A stretch of 64,000 nt of DNA, from positions 921,020 through 985,019 of the forward strand of contig CAXAMN010008335.1 in the NCBI GenBank assembly GCA_963970005.1, in the 5' to 3' direction. The position numbers and the translations under genes were made by a program. The stretch is from Durusdinium trenchii (lineage: Eukaryota > Sar > Dinophyceae > Suessiales > Symbiodiniaceae). The notes beneath the pieces were generated by a model that did not search any database, was not told the origin of the DNA, and worked only from the letters and a program-made list of their open reading frames with translations. Numbering within the stretch: the stretch's first letter is position 1; each line of letters begins with the position of its first letter. This document shows, in pieces, positions 1-11,800 of the stretch.

Positions 1-265
1 CCACGTCCAATATTCCACTTCAGCGCCTCAAAAGAAAGAAACCGACCTTTTTCCGAGTGCCAAGGTCCAAAGAACGAACCTTTTGGAAAGGTGCGAGTAG
101 CATATCCCTCGAAATCACATGGGAAGTGGAAACCCCCCTGTATGTATTGGGGACATGGCCATTTTTAACGAGCCACTGTCCACGTCGTTCGTTCCGGGGG
201 GGGTTTGTGTCTCCCTCCACGACACCACCACAACACTCGCCATCCCAGCAAGTTGCTGATCCAGC

Positions 266-3200
266 CTCAATATGGATTCCGGCCGCGCCGTTCTCGATGA
301 ACATCTTGGCCAGCCTTCGACGTTCAGACATCGAGGGGGGAAAGCATGAGAATCCGTGAAAAAAGACCGGCAAGGTATTCCGTGTGGTGCATCCATGCAC
401 ATCCCATGTGCCTCCGAGACTCTTGGGACCCCTCGGACTGGACTGCATGACGATCTTCCAGTCAAGGTCTGCCCAGCTGGGCAGCTGGGCTGACCCACGA
501 GACAGCTGAAATTCTGCATGATGTGGAAGATCTGATTTGGAAGATCTGGAAAACAGACGTTTACCCCGGACTGCCCCCATCCATGGTAGGTCATTCCAGT
601 CCCATCCGGATCCTCGTCCTTATGGGTCCTGCCCAAGGGACTTCATCGTCGCGGTGATGCCGCCGTGCCCGGTGTCGGCGTCCGCGATGATGGGGTTCCT
701 TGGAGCGAGGCAAGGCTGCCCACCCGCAGGGAGTCAGGCCCCCAACCCCCGGGATTGCTCGGGGGTTTTGGATGGTGGGGATCAAAGCAACATGTACAGT
801 AAGCAGTTGCTTCAGGTTAAGCGGGGCCGCCTCTGTCTTTCAAACAATACGTTTTTCGGCTGAGATCCTCTTTAGTCATCAGACTTAGTCTAGTCCCTAC
901 ACATGCATCGGGTGATCGCTGATTTTTCTGCTTGGGGCAGACCCCAACCGATACCTCCTACCTAGTAGTCTCAAAAACATGAGGGAACCCGAGCCGATGA
1001 AGAAAGGCTCCATCATCACACGCCCCGCACCCATCGTCCAAATTGGGTCCAAATTGTGCAGTGTACATACATCTTTCAGGGGAATCTATTATAGTTTCCC
1101 CTCATGACCCTACCTTCATCGCGACGCCCAGAAACCAGACACCCTCCAGCTTCCCAAGCCCGAAAAACCCGACACCCTCAAATCAAGGTGCCAAGTTAAA
1201 CAACGGCTCGCGGACCCGCCGCGATGTTTCTCTTCCTTCCAGCCTCCCTCCCTCCCCCTCCCCCTCTCCCTCCCTCTCCTCCCTTGCTCCCAAGGGTCAA
1301 GTAATCCACCGCCGGCGTCGCCGCGCGGTCGGCAGGGCTCATGCGGCGGCGCTCCTCATACTGCTTGCGATCGTGGAAGAGCTGAGCACGGAAGAGCTGG
1401 TCCACCTGAAAAAGGCCGCAGCTGGTGGCGCAGCTGGTGGCGCCCTATTCCGGCAACCATGAGGAGCTTGGACAAGTATGTCGAAAAAGAACACGTCGTT
1501 GTGTCATGATCATGTTTAACCTGGACCCCCAGTCGGGGTGGTTCATGGACGCCCTTTTCGGGGCTATGAATGGACACCCGGAATCCGTGGTGCTGGAACT
1601 CCCTGGTGGATCCAGTTCTTCGGGAGGTCTTTCACCGCTGAACTGGGTTGTGTTGAGGTCTTGCTCCTTGAACTTTTGATGGTAGGGGAAGGGATGACTT
1701 GTGGTTTCCTGGAAAGATTGGGGCAGCAAGAGCTCTAGAAATGGAAAATTCGATGAAATCCAGCAACTTTCCGCAAATGGACCCACCCCATCAGGGTCGT
1801 GCAGCGTGTTGGGGGGAGCGTCAATACCCAGCAGTTGCCCTGCCTCATCCAAGCGTTGCACCTCCCAAATCCATGTTTGCCCCTCTCAATATGCACGTAA
1901 GCGTTTCATCGTCTCACCTAGTGCTGTGAGAATGAGCGGCACGCGGGTTGCACACCTTGTTGGGCACAGTGTCGTAGGGGTAGTCGGCCACGTCAGGGCC
2001 GGGCTCGTTGGAGGTGGAAGCGGTGGAGGAGCACTGCCAGCCGCTCACGTACACGGAGGTCAAGTACTTGGCCATCTGAGTGACCTGAGAGGACTGATCC
2101 ATGGATCACCACTCAGACACGACTAATGACTAATGGAACTGAAGTATTTGGAATGCTTTTCCTTACGTGATGATTTCCAAAGTGTTTTCATCATGTCTCT
2201 CCTCCAGTGACCTTGTCAGGATTGGCAAGTGACCTTTTCAAGATCGAGGACCTAAGTGACCTCATTCTGGGATCTGAAAAGGTCACTGTGAAGGCCCTGC
2301 CTCATTGGTTCCAAACCTTTGCACGCTGAAACTGGGTATTCAATCTTCTGCAAGTCTCAGCCGATGCACGGGGAAGTCGAGCACAAAAGCTGGCGAAACC
2401 TCCGACCCGGCCCCGGTGGCGGTCCTCCAATCCACACCCCCTCTCCCCACCTGCACGGTGTCGAGGGCGCCAAAGGTGTGAGAGCAGGTGCCCTTCGCCT
2501 CGGCGGCTTCGCGCCGGAGGCGACTCGCTCGCACGGTTGCAGGTCGTACCCCGCACCGGGCCTCGCACGGGTAGTAAAGGCGCACGGGCGGAAGCGGTAT
2601 CGAAAGTGAACCCGAAAGAAACCCGGAGAACGGCCCCCCGGTCAGGCGACCTTCCGACGAGGGTGTGATGCCCACTCTTATACTCCTTCTCAGTGTGAAA
2701 GGAGACTTCCACTGAGGAGGTTCTAAGCTAAGGAGACTACCACCTCAAGGATGTCAAGCTCTTAGGCCGCTCACCGGACGGAGGAGGAGGCCAGGTGCTC
2801 TTTCAAAAGGCAAGGAGGCAGGTGGAACACACGGGACAAGGAGGAGGCCATCGGAACCAAATCAGTGACGGGCAGGTTGTGACTTGGAACGACGACTGGA
2901 TCCACTTTCGAGTTGCTAGCTACTTCGAAGGTACTCAGTAAGTAAGCCACCATGAACTCAGCCCAAACTGTGACCAATCTCTGTATACAATGAATCTGCG
3001 AGCCAACCAATGGAACCTCCTGGTGAGGACATGCACATGCAAATGATCCTTCAAGAGAAAAACGCATGAACACACGAACCCCGGAATCATCCTGTTCCGT
3101 TGACCATGGTCATTGATGACCTTGGCCCTCTATACAAGCAGGGGCCTTGGCCCCTGCCCGCGTGGACTGAGGTGTTTGTTCCTCGACCGACCTCACGTCC

Positions 3201-5303
3201 CCACCCAAGTCCATCCACCCATCCACCTCGGGGGATGTTCGGCGCCCCGTGATGCAACAGGAGGTTGAAGAACCCTAATTCGACCATCCCAGTTGGGTAC
3301 TCTGGTAGGGACCTATGAAGTCCCATGGCCTGGTGCTCCCTCATCATCTTGTAGAGCTTCTCCTCGGCGCGGGTCTTCGCCACTCGGCTCGGTAGGGGTG
3401 GGGGTCGCTGGTTCCCATTTGGGAGGACATGTTTCTTGGGTGCTGAGGGTGCACCACTAACCCTACCCCTCCAAGCTGCTAGAATCTCGAGCTTGGATGA
3501 GTTGGATTTCTGGTTGGCCGGGCCACACTCTCGCTCATGATCTTCATCTTCACTTCTCCAAACTGCATCACCCCAAACGTCGTTGCAACTTCCGAAACCC
3601 CAAGATTCTGGCGAAGTTCCATTGGAAGTGGAGGTGGCTGGGCTGGGCATGGTCTTGCGATGATGCCAGGGGCCGCCCAAGAGATACGGCAGAGAGAGAT
3701 GGATCCAACATGCCGCATGCCATATAAAGGCCATCATGGCTGAATCATGCTGAATCTATACAGTAGTATCAAGAGCCCAATACTTTGTTCAAGGCAACTC
3801 ACTCGTTCTTTCCATACCTGCAATTAGGGGGTGGGGTAACCCTTTGATTCACCCATCATCCCCAATTTCCGTGCTAGATCCCTCTTTCATTCCTCTTCCA
3901 TCCCTCTTCCCACCCCACCAACCACAGAAACCCAGCGGCGGAGACCTTCGCACCGGCGAAGTGCAACGGAAAGGTGCCTCTCCAAGGCAGGGGACGGAGA
4001 ATCGACCCTTTTCAGCGGAGGGTTGGAGAAGAAACCACGTCTCAGCTGTCATTCAGTCAATGGAAGTGTTCCCTGACTCAACAGAACATAAGTGCTCAGA
4101 AGTGAACATAAGAGCCTCATTCAGTTCACTTCTGTGCAGAAGTGTTCAGAGACGGCATGCAGAAGAGAAACTTCCGACGGTGCTTCACTTTCCATTATAT
4201 AGCAGCCTTGAAGAGTGAGGTCCACTAGCTCGACCCTTCGCCGCTGGTGAGGAAGAAAACCACCATCCGAACCTCAAAGGATGCACCGCCTCAAGGTCTC
4301 AGTTAACATCTCGGGTGTGCCCAGTTTAACGATGCGTCCCACACGTTTTCCTCACCGGGACTGTCCTCTAACCCTCTAGGCTTCAGCATTGACACCACAG
4401 GGCGATCAGGTCCAGACAACTAGACCACCACACTCCGACTGAACATGTATATAAGTGCGAAGCCACCTGCTTGCAGAGAACAAGGGTCATCCAAGGGACC
4501 ATGCCATTCACGCCATCATGTGATGTGAGATGATGACGAGTGTCTCCCTGAACACCACCCCGCCACTAGCCCAGGGGGCTCGGAATTCCGCTCCATCGGT
4601 CCTTGGAGCTTCACCACATCCTCCACCTTATAGGGCCTGGTCGTGTGCTTGAAGCGCTCACTACCTCAGCCGGGCGAGCGAGTCACCTCAGCCGTCCCCC
4701 CCAAAAAACAGCCAGCGACACCCCGATCTCATGACAAACGATCAAAGAAGAGATCCCAAAACACCCACGCCTTTTGTCCGAGGTTTCCGGGGTGTCGGGA
4801 TCAAGGTTCAACAGGGTGTCTATTTATTCACGACCCCGACAGAGGGTCCTGGTTGTTGTCACTGTGTTTCCTGGTTTCAGCCGCTAGTTTGGGGGTGTCA
4901 TCGATCATCTGCTCATCTTTTTTCGTGTTTCGATCATCTGCCCCTCCCAAAGAATGCATTTATTGCATGTAATCGTTACTATGAACATCTATGAACGATA
5001 AATGACCAGCACCAGCTCCTTCAAAGGGGTCACCAATGGAAGCCCCTACACTAGGGATCTCCATTGGACACCCCTTTGAAGGTCCAGGCATGGACTTCGA
5101 TCAACAGCTTGGTGTTTTAAAATGTTTTTTGTGCTTCTGGAGGGTCAGCCGCTGAAAAATGGGTGACTCCTCACCACCTTCCACGACCGGTCCCAGCGGC
5201 CCATCCAGGTCTTCATCTCCTGCACGCGCTTCTCGAAGTCTCCATCCTCTGACACGCCGACCATGCGCAAACCTCCACTAATGGAGCTGGCACCGCCCAG
5301 GAC
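266..5303 (-). CDS. ICL: isocitrate lyase, copy A (5' and middle exons; runs off the left edge)
   Basis: Isocitrate lyase splits isocitrate into succinate and glyoxylate in the glyoxylate cycle. Nine exons are visible on the minus strand: 5303-5198, 4664-4602, 3977-3946, 3362-3330, 2498-2451, 2084-1956, 1405-1299, 698-642 and 314-266. They encode in order the family blocks [77 protein letters not shown] and [13 protein letters not shown]. Exon phases join without a shift. Acceptors are AG before G; donors are GC, GA, GT, GC, GT, GT, GA, GT, GC in order. The start codon exon was not found upstream of 5303, and the catalytic KKCGH exon and C-terminus lie beyond base 1. Six exons match copy B exactly in length, but copy B fuses the fourth and fifth into one 81-base exon. 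Family identity is certain; activity cannot be judged. Confidence 0.9.
2227..2287. repeat. inverted-repeat element, family R1 (GTGACC type)
   Basis: The ends read AGTGACCTTTTCA and TGAAAAGGTCACT, forming a hairpin. It carries the internal motif CTAAGTGACC shared with the copies at 10512-10590 and 27155-27240. It lies in an intron of isocitrate lyase copy A. Confidence 0.75.
2499..3329 (-). other. intron present in isocitrate lyase copy A, absent in copy B
   Basis: This 831-base intron splits the codons for REHQ and AKGTCSH. The flanking exons are 33 and 48 bases, summing to the 81 bases of the unbroken exon at 21838-21758 in copy B. Its donor is GC (CAG|GCCATG) and its acceptor is GAG|GCG, so it sits in an AG|G context. 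Whether it was gained in A or lost in B cannot be told from one window. Confidence 0.85.
5018..5083. repeat. near-perfect hairpin element (R7)
   Basis: The left arm CCTTCAAAGGGGTCACC and the right arm ending CACCCCTTTGAAGG are reverse complements with few mismatches, around a short loop. It lies in the first visible intron of isocitrate lyase copy A. It resembles the other short inverted-repeat elements here but no second copy was spotted. Confidence 0.6.
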
Positions 5304-6039
5304 CTGTCAGCTCTCGTGGTCGCTTTGAAAAAGCCGTCCTGTCCTTTCCTCCCACCAATGCTGCAACGGTTCAATCCATTCATGTTCAAACAACACCCCA
5401 ACCGGATTCTCCGCGGCCCCAGCACCGCACCTGACGCTGGATCGTTTCGAGGCGGAAGGCCATGGCAGTCAAAAATCACCCAAAAAGTCACGACGGAGGG
5501 GGGCTGAGGCTGAGCAATCTGGCGGCGGGAAGGTCTATGATGGTCTACCAGAGTCTACCTGCGGATGAGGGGAGAGAAGAAAAAAAGCAAAAACGAGCCC
5601 GAGGGTCTGAGAAGGGTCGAAAAGCACATACCAGCACATCTTTGCAGGGCTCACACCTTCAGCCCAAGAATCACAAAACCTCAACTAGTTGACGGGAGTT
5701 CCACCGTTCCAAGCCTTTTCCGGCGGACCAGTGCGTAGTACGAGCAGAATTCGACCGTTCCCTCCACCAGACCAATTTTTGGGGGGTTCGAAGTTCGAAG
5801 CCCCAAAATCCACTGATCAGTCACTGCTTTGAGAGCAAAAGGCCGTGTGATTCCATAGGCGGCTGCAACACTTACAACAAAAAGGGGGCCATGCCACCCA
5901 CTCGGATTTGGTCTAAAACCGCCGGTGACTGCCTCGGGTCCTTTCTCCGATGACTGCCTCGGGCTTGCAAGACCCAGGTGTTGTTACGGACCCTTGGTGG
6001 TGAAGAGAACGGTGGAGAGCGCAGCTTCGACTTCTTGTT

Positions 6040-6315
6040 CTTTTGCGTCCTTCTTCTTCCTCGTCTTCCCCTCCTCCTTCTCCTTCTCCTTCCTCTTCGT
6101 CGTCGTTCTTCTTCGTCGTCGTCGTCGTCGTCATCGACGTCGTCGTCGTCGTCGTCGTTCTTCTTATTATTCTTCTTATTCTTATTTTTAGTCTTATTTT
6201 TATTATTCTTTATTTTTTCTTTTTCTTCTTCTTCTTCTTCTTCTTCCTCTCCTCCTTCTCCTTCTCCTTCTCCTTCTCCTTCTCCTTCTCCTTCTCCTTC
6301 TTCTTCTTCGTCGTC
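6040..6315. repeat. long pyrimidine-rich triplet repeat tract
   Basis: About 275 bases of almost pure pyrimidine on the plus strand, made of interrupted TTC, CTC and CTT runs with a GTC block in the middle. Its apparent reading frames (runs of Ser, Phe, Glu-Gly or Asp) are repeat artefacts. Such tracts can adopt triplex structure; that is general knowledge, not something shown here. Confidence 0.9.
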
Positions 6316-8158
6316 CTTCTTCTGCAAAAGCTTTGTTTTTGAATGTTTTTGACATCTCTGACTATCTCTTTCTGCTCCTGTGCAGGCTACTTCTGCTGCT
6401 AGAGTCGTAGATAGTACCCGCTTTGCCTACATATCGGGATCTACACTGCCGCAACAAGGCACAAACCCCGTCAGTTGGTAGAAGAGGATTCTCGGCAAGG
6501 AGTCTAGTGACTCTAGTGGGAATAGCACAGCATTGTACAGCATTTGAAGGCGTTTGATATACATAATTGGCGCGCCCCGATCCCTGCTCAGACCAAAAAT
6601 CAACCAAAATCAACCACTTCACCTGCAGCCTTTGCAAACCCAGGTCTTGGATGGTCTGTCGAGCCAGGCCCGGCAGCTGTTGGCCGGGCCCGTCCTCCGA
6701 AATCGCAGTGAGCCAGGAGACGCCCCAACGCGCCATGAAAACGACATGAAAACACAAAGGCTAAGGCTGCATCTCCGATCGAACACACGGCGCCGTGCAT
6801 GAGGACCACTGGCCACAGGCGACGAGTACGCAAGGGACAGAAAAGTCTCTCCAAACTTCCCCAAGAGTCGGCTGATGAAGAACTAGGCTTGACAAAAATG
6901 GACGAAGAATGGGAGCTTGCGAGTACCTCTGAGCCCTTAGGCCCTTGGGGGCCCATTGCCTTTCCATCAAAAGAAGACTGGATTAGTGAGAGTACTGTAC
7001 GGCATGCTGCTCCACATCAAGAGCAATGGGCCCGAGAATTCGAGGGTAAAATCGCGGCCAGTGCGATGGACGTCGCACGCCACTCAATCTGACATTTCCT
7101 GGATCTGCCAGGCATAGGTGCCATTTGTTTGTGGGTTGTTCCAAGAATGGCACCCATTGTGACGAGCATCCAGCCATGTAGTCAAGAGGTGAAAATGGGC
7201 GCTCAGAACTGCTTCTCGGTCACCCCCGCGGACATGATGCCTCGCGAGAAAAAGCACATCAAGATAGGCCCTAGCCGCTAGCCAGGACAACAAATCAAAT
7301 GGTGCTGCGACGCTGAAGTTCGGGCTTTTCGCTGGAAGTAGGGCCATGGCAACAACAAGACCCTCGGAGCAAGCATCAGAAGCAAGGGCCAGTGGCCTAC
7401 CATCGTTACCCTTTTCAAGCCTTCTCTACCGCAAGGCCCGTTCTGGGCCAATTCGGACAAGCCCAAAAAACGGCAAAACCTCTCCGAATGAAAAAGGACA
7501 GTTGGGGGGCTGGAGCTCGTCATGCGAATCTGGCATGTTTTCTTCCTTTTTCGGAGTTGAAGTCCTTCAGGACGAGAATGTCCCCCAGGAACGAAAAGAC
7601 GAGTTGACTCCTGTCGAAAGCTTGGTCCGCTTTGAAAAGCCACCGGATTCTCCTGTCGTGCTCGGCCTGTGGAGGAGAGGCCGCCACTGACCACGTTGCC
7701 CATCTCATCCACGATCTCCGAGCCGCTCCTCGGACCCCGTGCCGGGCCACGGTATGCGGGTGTTGTTTGGGAAAAAGGGTGTGGGGCCTTAAGGGTCTTG
7801 TTGAAGACTAGGTCCTAGGTCACTGCGACGCGGTCGAAGCATCAATCGCACGAAAACGTCTTAAGGTCGCTAAGAGCACGATTATGGTATGGGTGGGCAC
7901 CGTGAGGGCTTCATTTAGATACAACAGCTTCAACAGCTCTATATCTATACTGTCACCCTGCTCATGCAGAAGTCGTCCACCATTCTTTGGTAGAAGTAGA
8001 GCCTACCCGGCCTACCCGTCGCCTCAATGCGCGTGGGACTCCTGTGAATTCATAGAGCATGGGTCAGCAACTGCCCGGGAAAAATAAAAAAACATGTGAA
8101 GGCTCTGGTGAACAATTCTGGAAGACGATGCCATCTGAACCGACCGAGTACAGTAACC

Positions 8159-8223
8159 CCTCTCTCTCCCCTCTCTCTCTCCTCTCCTCTCCTCTCCTCT
8201 CCTCTCCTCTCCTCTCCTCTCCT
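8159..8223. repeat. CTCTC microsatellite running into the gap
   Basis: Plus strand carries CT repeats that become a tandem CTCTC pentamer run up to base 8223, where the gap begins. CT repeats resume at 8624-8641, so the unsequenced part is probably mostly more of the same. Confidence 0.9.
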
Positions 8224-8623
8224 NNNNNNNNNNNNNNNNNNNNNNNNNNNNNNNNNNNNNNNNNNNNNNNNNNNNNNNNNNNNNNNNNNNNNNNNNNNNN
8301 NNNNNNNNNNNNNNNNNNNNNNNNNNNNNNNNNNNNNNNNNNNNNNNNNNNNNNNNNNNNNNNNNNNNNNNNNNNNNNNNNNNNNNNNNNNNNNNNNNNN
8401 NNNNNNNNNNNNNNNNNNNNNNNNNNNNNNNNNNNNNNNNNNNNNNNNNNNNNNNNNNNNNNNNNNNNNNNNNNNNNNNNNNNNNNNNNNNNNNNNNNNN
8501 NNNNNNNNNNNNNNNNNNNNNNNNNNNNNNNNNNNNNNNNNNNNNNNNNNNNNNNNNNNNNNNNNNNNNNNNNNNNNNNNNNNNNNNNNNNNNNNNNNNN
8601 NNNNNNNNNNNNNNNNNNNNNNN
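8224..8623. other. assembly gap of 400 N
   Basis: A run of exactly 400 undetermined bases flanked on both sides by CT-rich simple repeat. The round number suggests a scaffold estimate or placeholder. Reading frames crossing it are meaningless. Confidence 0.98.
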
Positions 8624-8873
8624 CTCTCTCTCTCTCTCTCTATCTGTGTCCATGACTGGCATGCTTTGGTGTTGCGGGGAGGTCAGGAAACAACGAAATC
8701 CATCCGGTGATCAAGCCGTGGAAGGGACAACACAGCTCGGATGACTGGCATCCCCCAAGGCTTTTGCAGCCTCGAACGCTGCATGCCGACAGCCACTTTC
8801 TCACTCAGGCACGAATAAAATCCACCCGAAAAGCTAGGCCTTTCGAGCTCTTGTTCAAGTGGGAACGGCCAGT

Positions 8874-11800
8874 TCAGCACCAGTCATTCCTCCTGGCCCT
8901 CTTCCACCCCCGCGTGTCCTCACTCCACTCGCCCCAATCCCACCACTTGGCCTCTGCCGCAGCCGCCTGCGCCGGCACCGGAGGTGGCACTGCCGGAGGT
9001 GGCAGCGGCCGCGCTTTCACAGGTGGGGGCTCCTTCGGTGGCCGCCAGGGCAGGTCCTCGTCGGGGCTCGGCTCACTGAGAAGGGCCTCGTGCACACGAG
9101 CACGGAGGCCCTGGTCCTTGAGGAGGACCGACAGGTCCGTCTCCCCTTTGGCCTTTCCTTCTTGCAGCAAATGCACCACGAGCTGGCGCATTTGAGTGCG
9201 ACGATGGCTGATGGTGGACTGGTCAAACCAGGCTTGGTGCGATTCCAAGCCCAGTCTGGTCAACTTCTCGGGGTGGCGAAGCAGAAAGAGCAAGAACTCC
9301 AGCACGTAGAGACCACAATCATAGACGTTCTGCTGCTTTGGAACGTCCGTCTCAATGGCCTGCATCCTTTCCAAGCCGCACACTGCAGCTTTCCATCGAG
9401 CCACCATCTGCGACCGCGTCACCTTGTCTTCAAGGCGCTTGGAGTCTTCCAGTTGGACGCCGTAGCCACTCGTGTTGAAGAGCTCTCGGCGCAAGTATCC
9501 TTGGATGATCTTGGATGTGCTCTTGTGTCAGGAACCGGGGAAAGAATGGCCCAGCTTTTAGACATATCATTGATAAGAACATCTCACCTTCCGCGGAAGG
9601 CACTTCACCCCAGCCTTATGGCCAGAAACTCCGAATGAAGCCAAACCAAGTCTCCCTTCAGCAATTTGATGTGGTCCTCTTTGGGCAAAGGCTCCCATGC
9701 GGAGTCCAGACAAACCATCCGTGGCAAGTCCTCCATGTGCCCGCGCGTGTCATCGGTCCGCATCACTCGGTAGGGATGGCAGACGAAGAAGGCGCACCAG
9801 TGCAGGTTGGCCTGCCATGCACGGTCGCAGTGCAGCTGTTCTTGGGGAATGGAGGCCCAAGAAGAACCCCTGCCAAACACCTCGGGCGACCCCGACTCAA
9901 CCCTTTTCGACAACCTCATTGATGGGGGAGAAATCAACAACCCTTAAAGAGGCATGATGAAACATTGGAACACTCTAGACTGGCTAGCCTGCAGGCATAT
10001 GCACCCCAGCAACACCCGAAAGTGCCTCATAAGTTCTGCCCAGGTCCATGTCACCTTTGCTGATATATATAATAGCCACTGTATGTATATATATATATAC
10101 ATTCACCCAGAGGAAAAGAGAAAAGAGATGAAAAGAGGGAGTATCTGAGTAACCAAAAGAATCACTCCTGAAACTGGCGTAAGCCTGGAACACACCTCCA
10201 TCCAAACCGGCCAAACAGCTCTCCGTCGACCTCCGGGCCGTCAGGGCGCCTCGTTCACCGGGTAGATCAAGACCCGTTGAGACGCCAGGCCACCCGTGAC
10301 GCTCCGCGTCCACGTCCGCACGTTCTCCCAGCCCTTCTCGCCACTGGAGGCGCCGGCGGCGCTCAGGCGCGTGAAGAACTGAGTCTTGGCCACATACAAC
10401 TCCTGCAAAAGACAGGCAGCGGATCGAGGTTAAGAGAGAGACAGGCAGCAGCAAGCAGGTGTTGGAAAGTCTGGTGCGTTCTCTCGTTTGGAGCGGCCCC
10501 TGTGTATGCTTCTTCCAAGTGACCTTTTTGGGGTCCCTAAGTGACCTATTGCAGGACCTCAAACCAAGGGATCAAAAGGTCACTTGGAAGAACCAGGTCT
10601 ATCAAAAAGTGTTTTTTATATTTTTTTAATAATGCGTCCCAGATCACCACGGTCTTTTTTGATCTTTTTTGGTACGTTGATAAACGTAAGGAAATGGCTT
10701 GCAACTCATGAACCGACCGGTGCAATGTCAAAACGAAATCAACGTCTTCGATTCTCCCGCAAGTCTGTTACCAGTATGGGAGCTGAATTCTAGCGTCTTA
10801 TGCTGCGTTGCCGGTTGAAAGGGTATTAAAAATGGCAGTGAACGGATTCTACAGCTCCCCGTTCGATTCTTTGCATAGAACTATTGCATTGCTTCTCCTC
10901 TTGCAGTTGTGGCGGCGCCACCTCGACGGCCAAACGCAAGAAGAAGTCCATGATGGTGTCGTTGAACCACTGCTCATCCTCCAACAAGTCCACGTCCCGT
11001 TCTTCCAGCACGGCCCCCTGGAAGCGCAACCCGAAGCCCTTCTGATGCGGCCGCGGGACTAGACCCAAGGACTTGGGACCATGGAGCGTGACGCACTGCT
11101 CAGCACACGTGGCACTGCTCAGCCACGTTTTGAAAGTGGCCAATGCCTCCACGGTTGCGCCAGAAGCTCTTTTGAAAACCGGTGTGTGTGTGTGTGTGCG
11201 TGTGTTAATGCAGACTTTTGATAAATCAAACCCTCCATGCAGAGATGTAAAGCCATCCTGGATGCGATCCACAATCATGTGCGCGATTCAAGTCTCAGTT
11301 GAGTCACAACTCAGAACACATCAACATCCTTTGAACTTCAGGGGTCGAAGGCTTCATGGTCACCAGACAGTCGGCCCCTGTTCCACCGTTCGGACCCTAC
11401 CGGCCCCTGTTCCCTCTTCCTGTCCATCGCCCCGACCGCACTCTGGACACGGCTCGGTCCGCGGTCACCGGTTCTCTGGGGCCTCGAAGGGATCGCCTTC
11501 GACGGCCTCGAGGGTCAGCATGGAGATCCGGTGCCCCTCGGCCATGAAGTCCAGGGCAAAGCCTCGGGCATCCAGGCCGGTCCGCCGATCGATGAGAGCG
11601 AAGCGCGGGGCGGCGCGGGGGTTGTCCGTGGTGAAGCGAGGAGGCCGGAGGAGCATGGAGGCTCTTGGATCAAAGAAGGGGCCCCTGTATGGAAGAGGTT
11701 TTTAGCATCCTCCTAGGGGACGGAGGCTTTTTGGGCAAGAGTCTACCTCACGTGGTGAATTCACCACCGGGAATGGGAATGGGAGTGAGTAGATGAGAAG

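Larger units (their letters stand above)
5304..8873. other. spacer between isocitrate lyase A and the SUMO protease
   Basis: About 3.6 kb without a recognised gene. It holds a long pyrimidine tract (6040-6315), an assembly gap in a CT repeat (8224-8623) and no exon I could assign. The missing first exon(s) of isocitrate lyase copy A and any promoter should lie here, but no start could be defended. Confidence 0.6.

Noticed and set aside
5872-6352. Long frames with Glu-Gly, Asp, Ser or Phe runs
   Set aside because: All arise from the triplet-repeat pyrimidine tract and are open on both strands; no splice context or conserved residues.
8024-8710. Frames of about 200 codons on both strands
   Set aside because: They cross 400 undetermined bases and CT repeat, so their length is an artefact.
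9859-10100. Possible short plus-strand gene with TA-rich tail
   Set aside because: It overlaps the SUMO protease exon on the opposite strand and shows no coding signal of its own.
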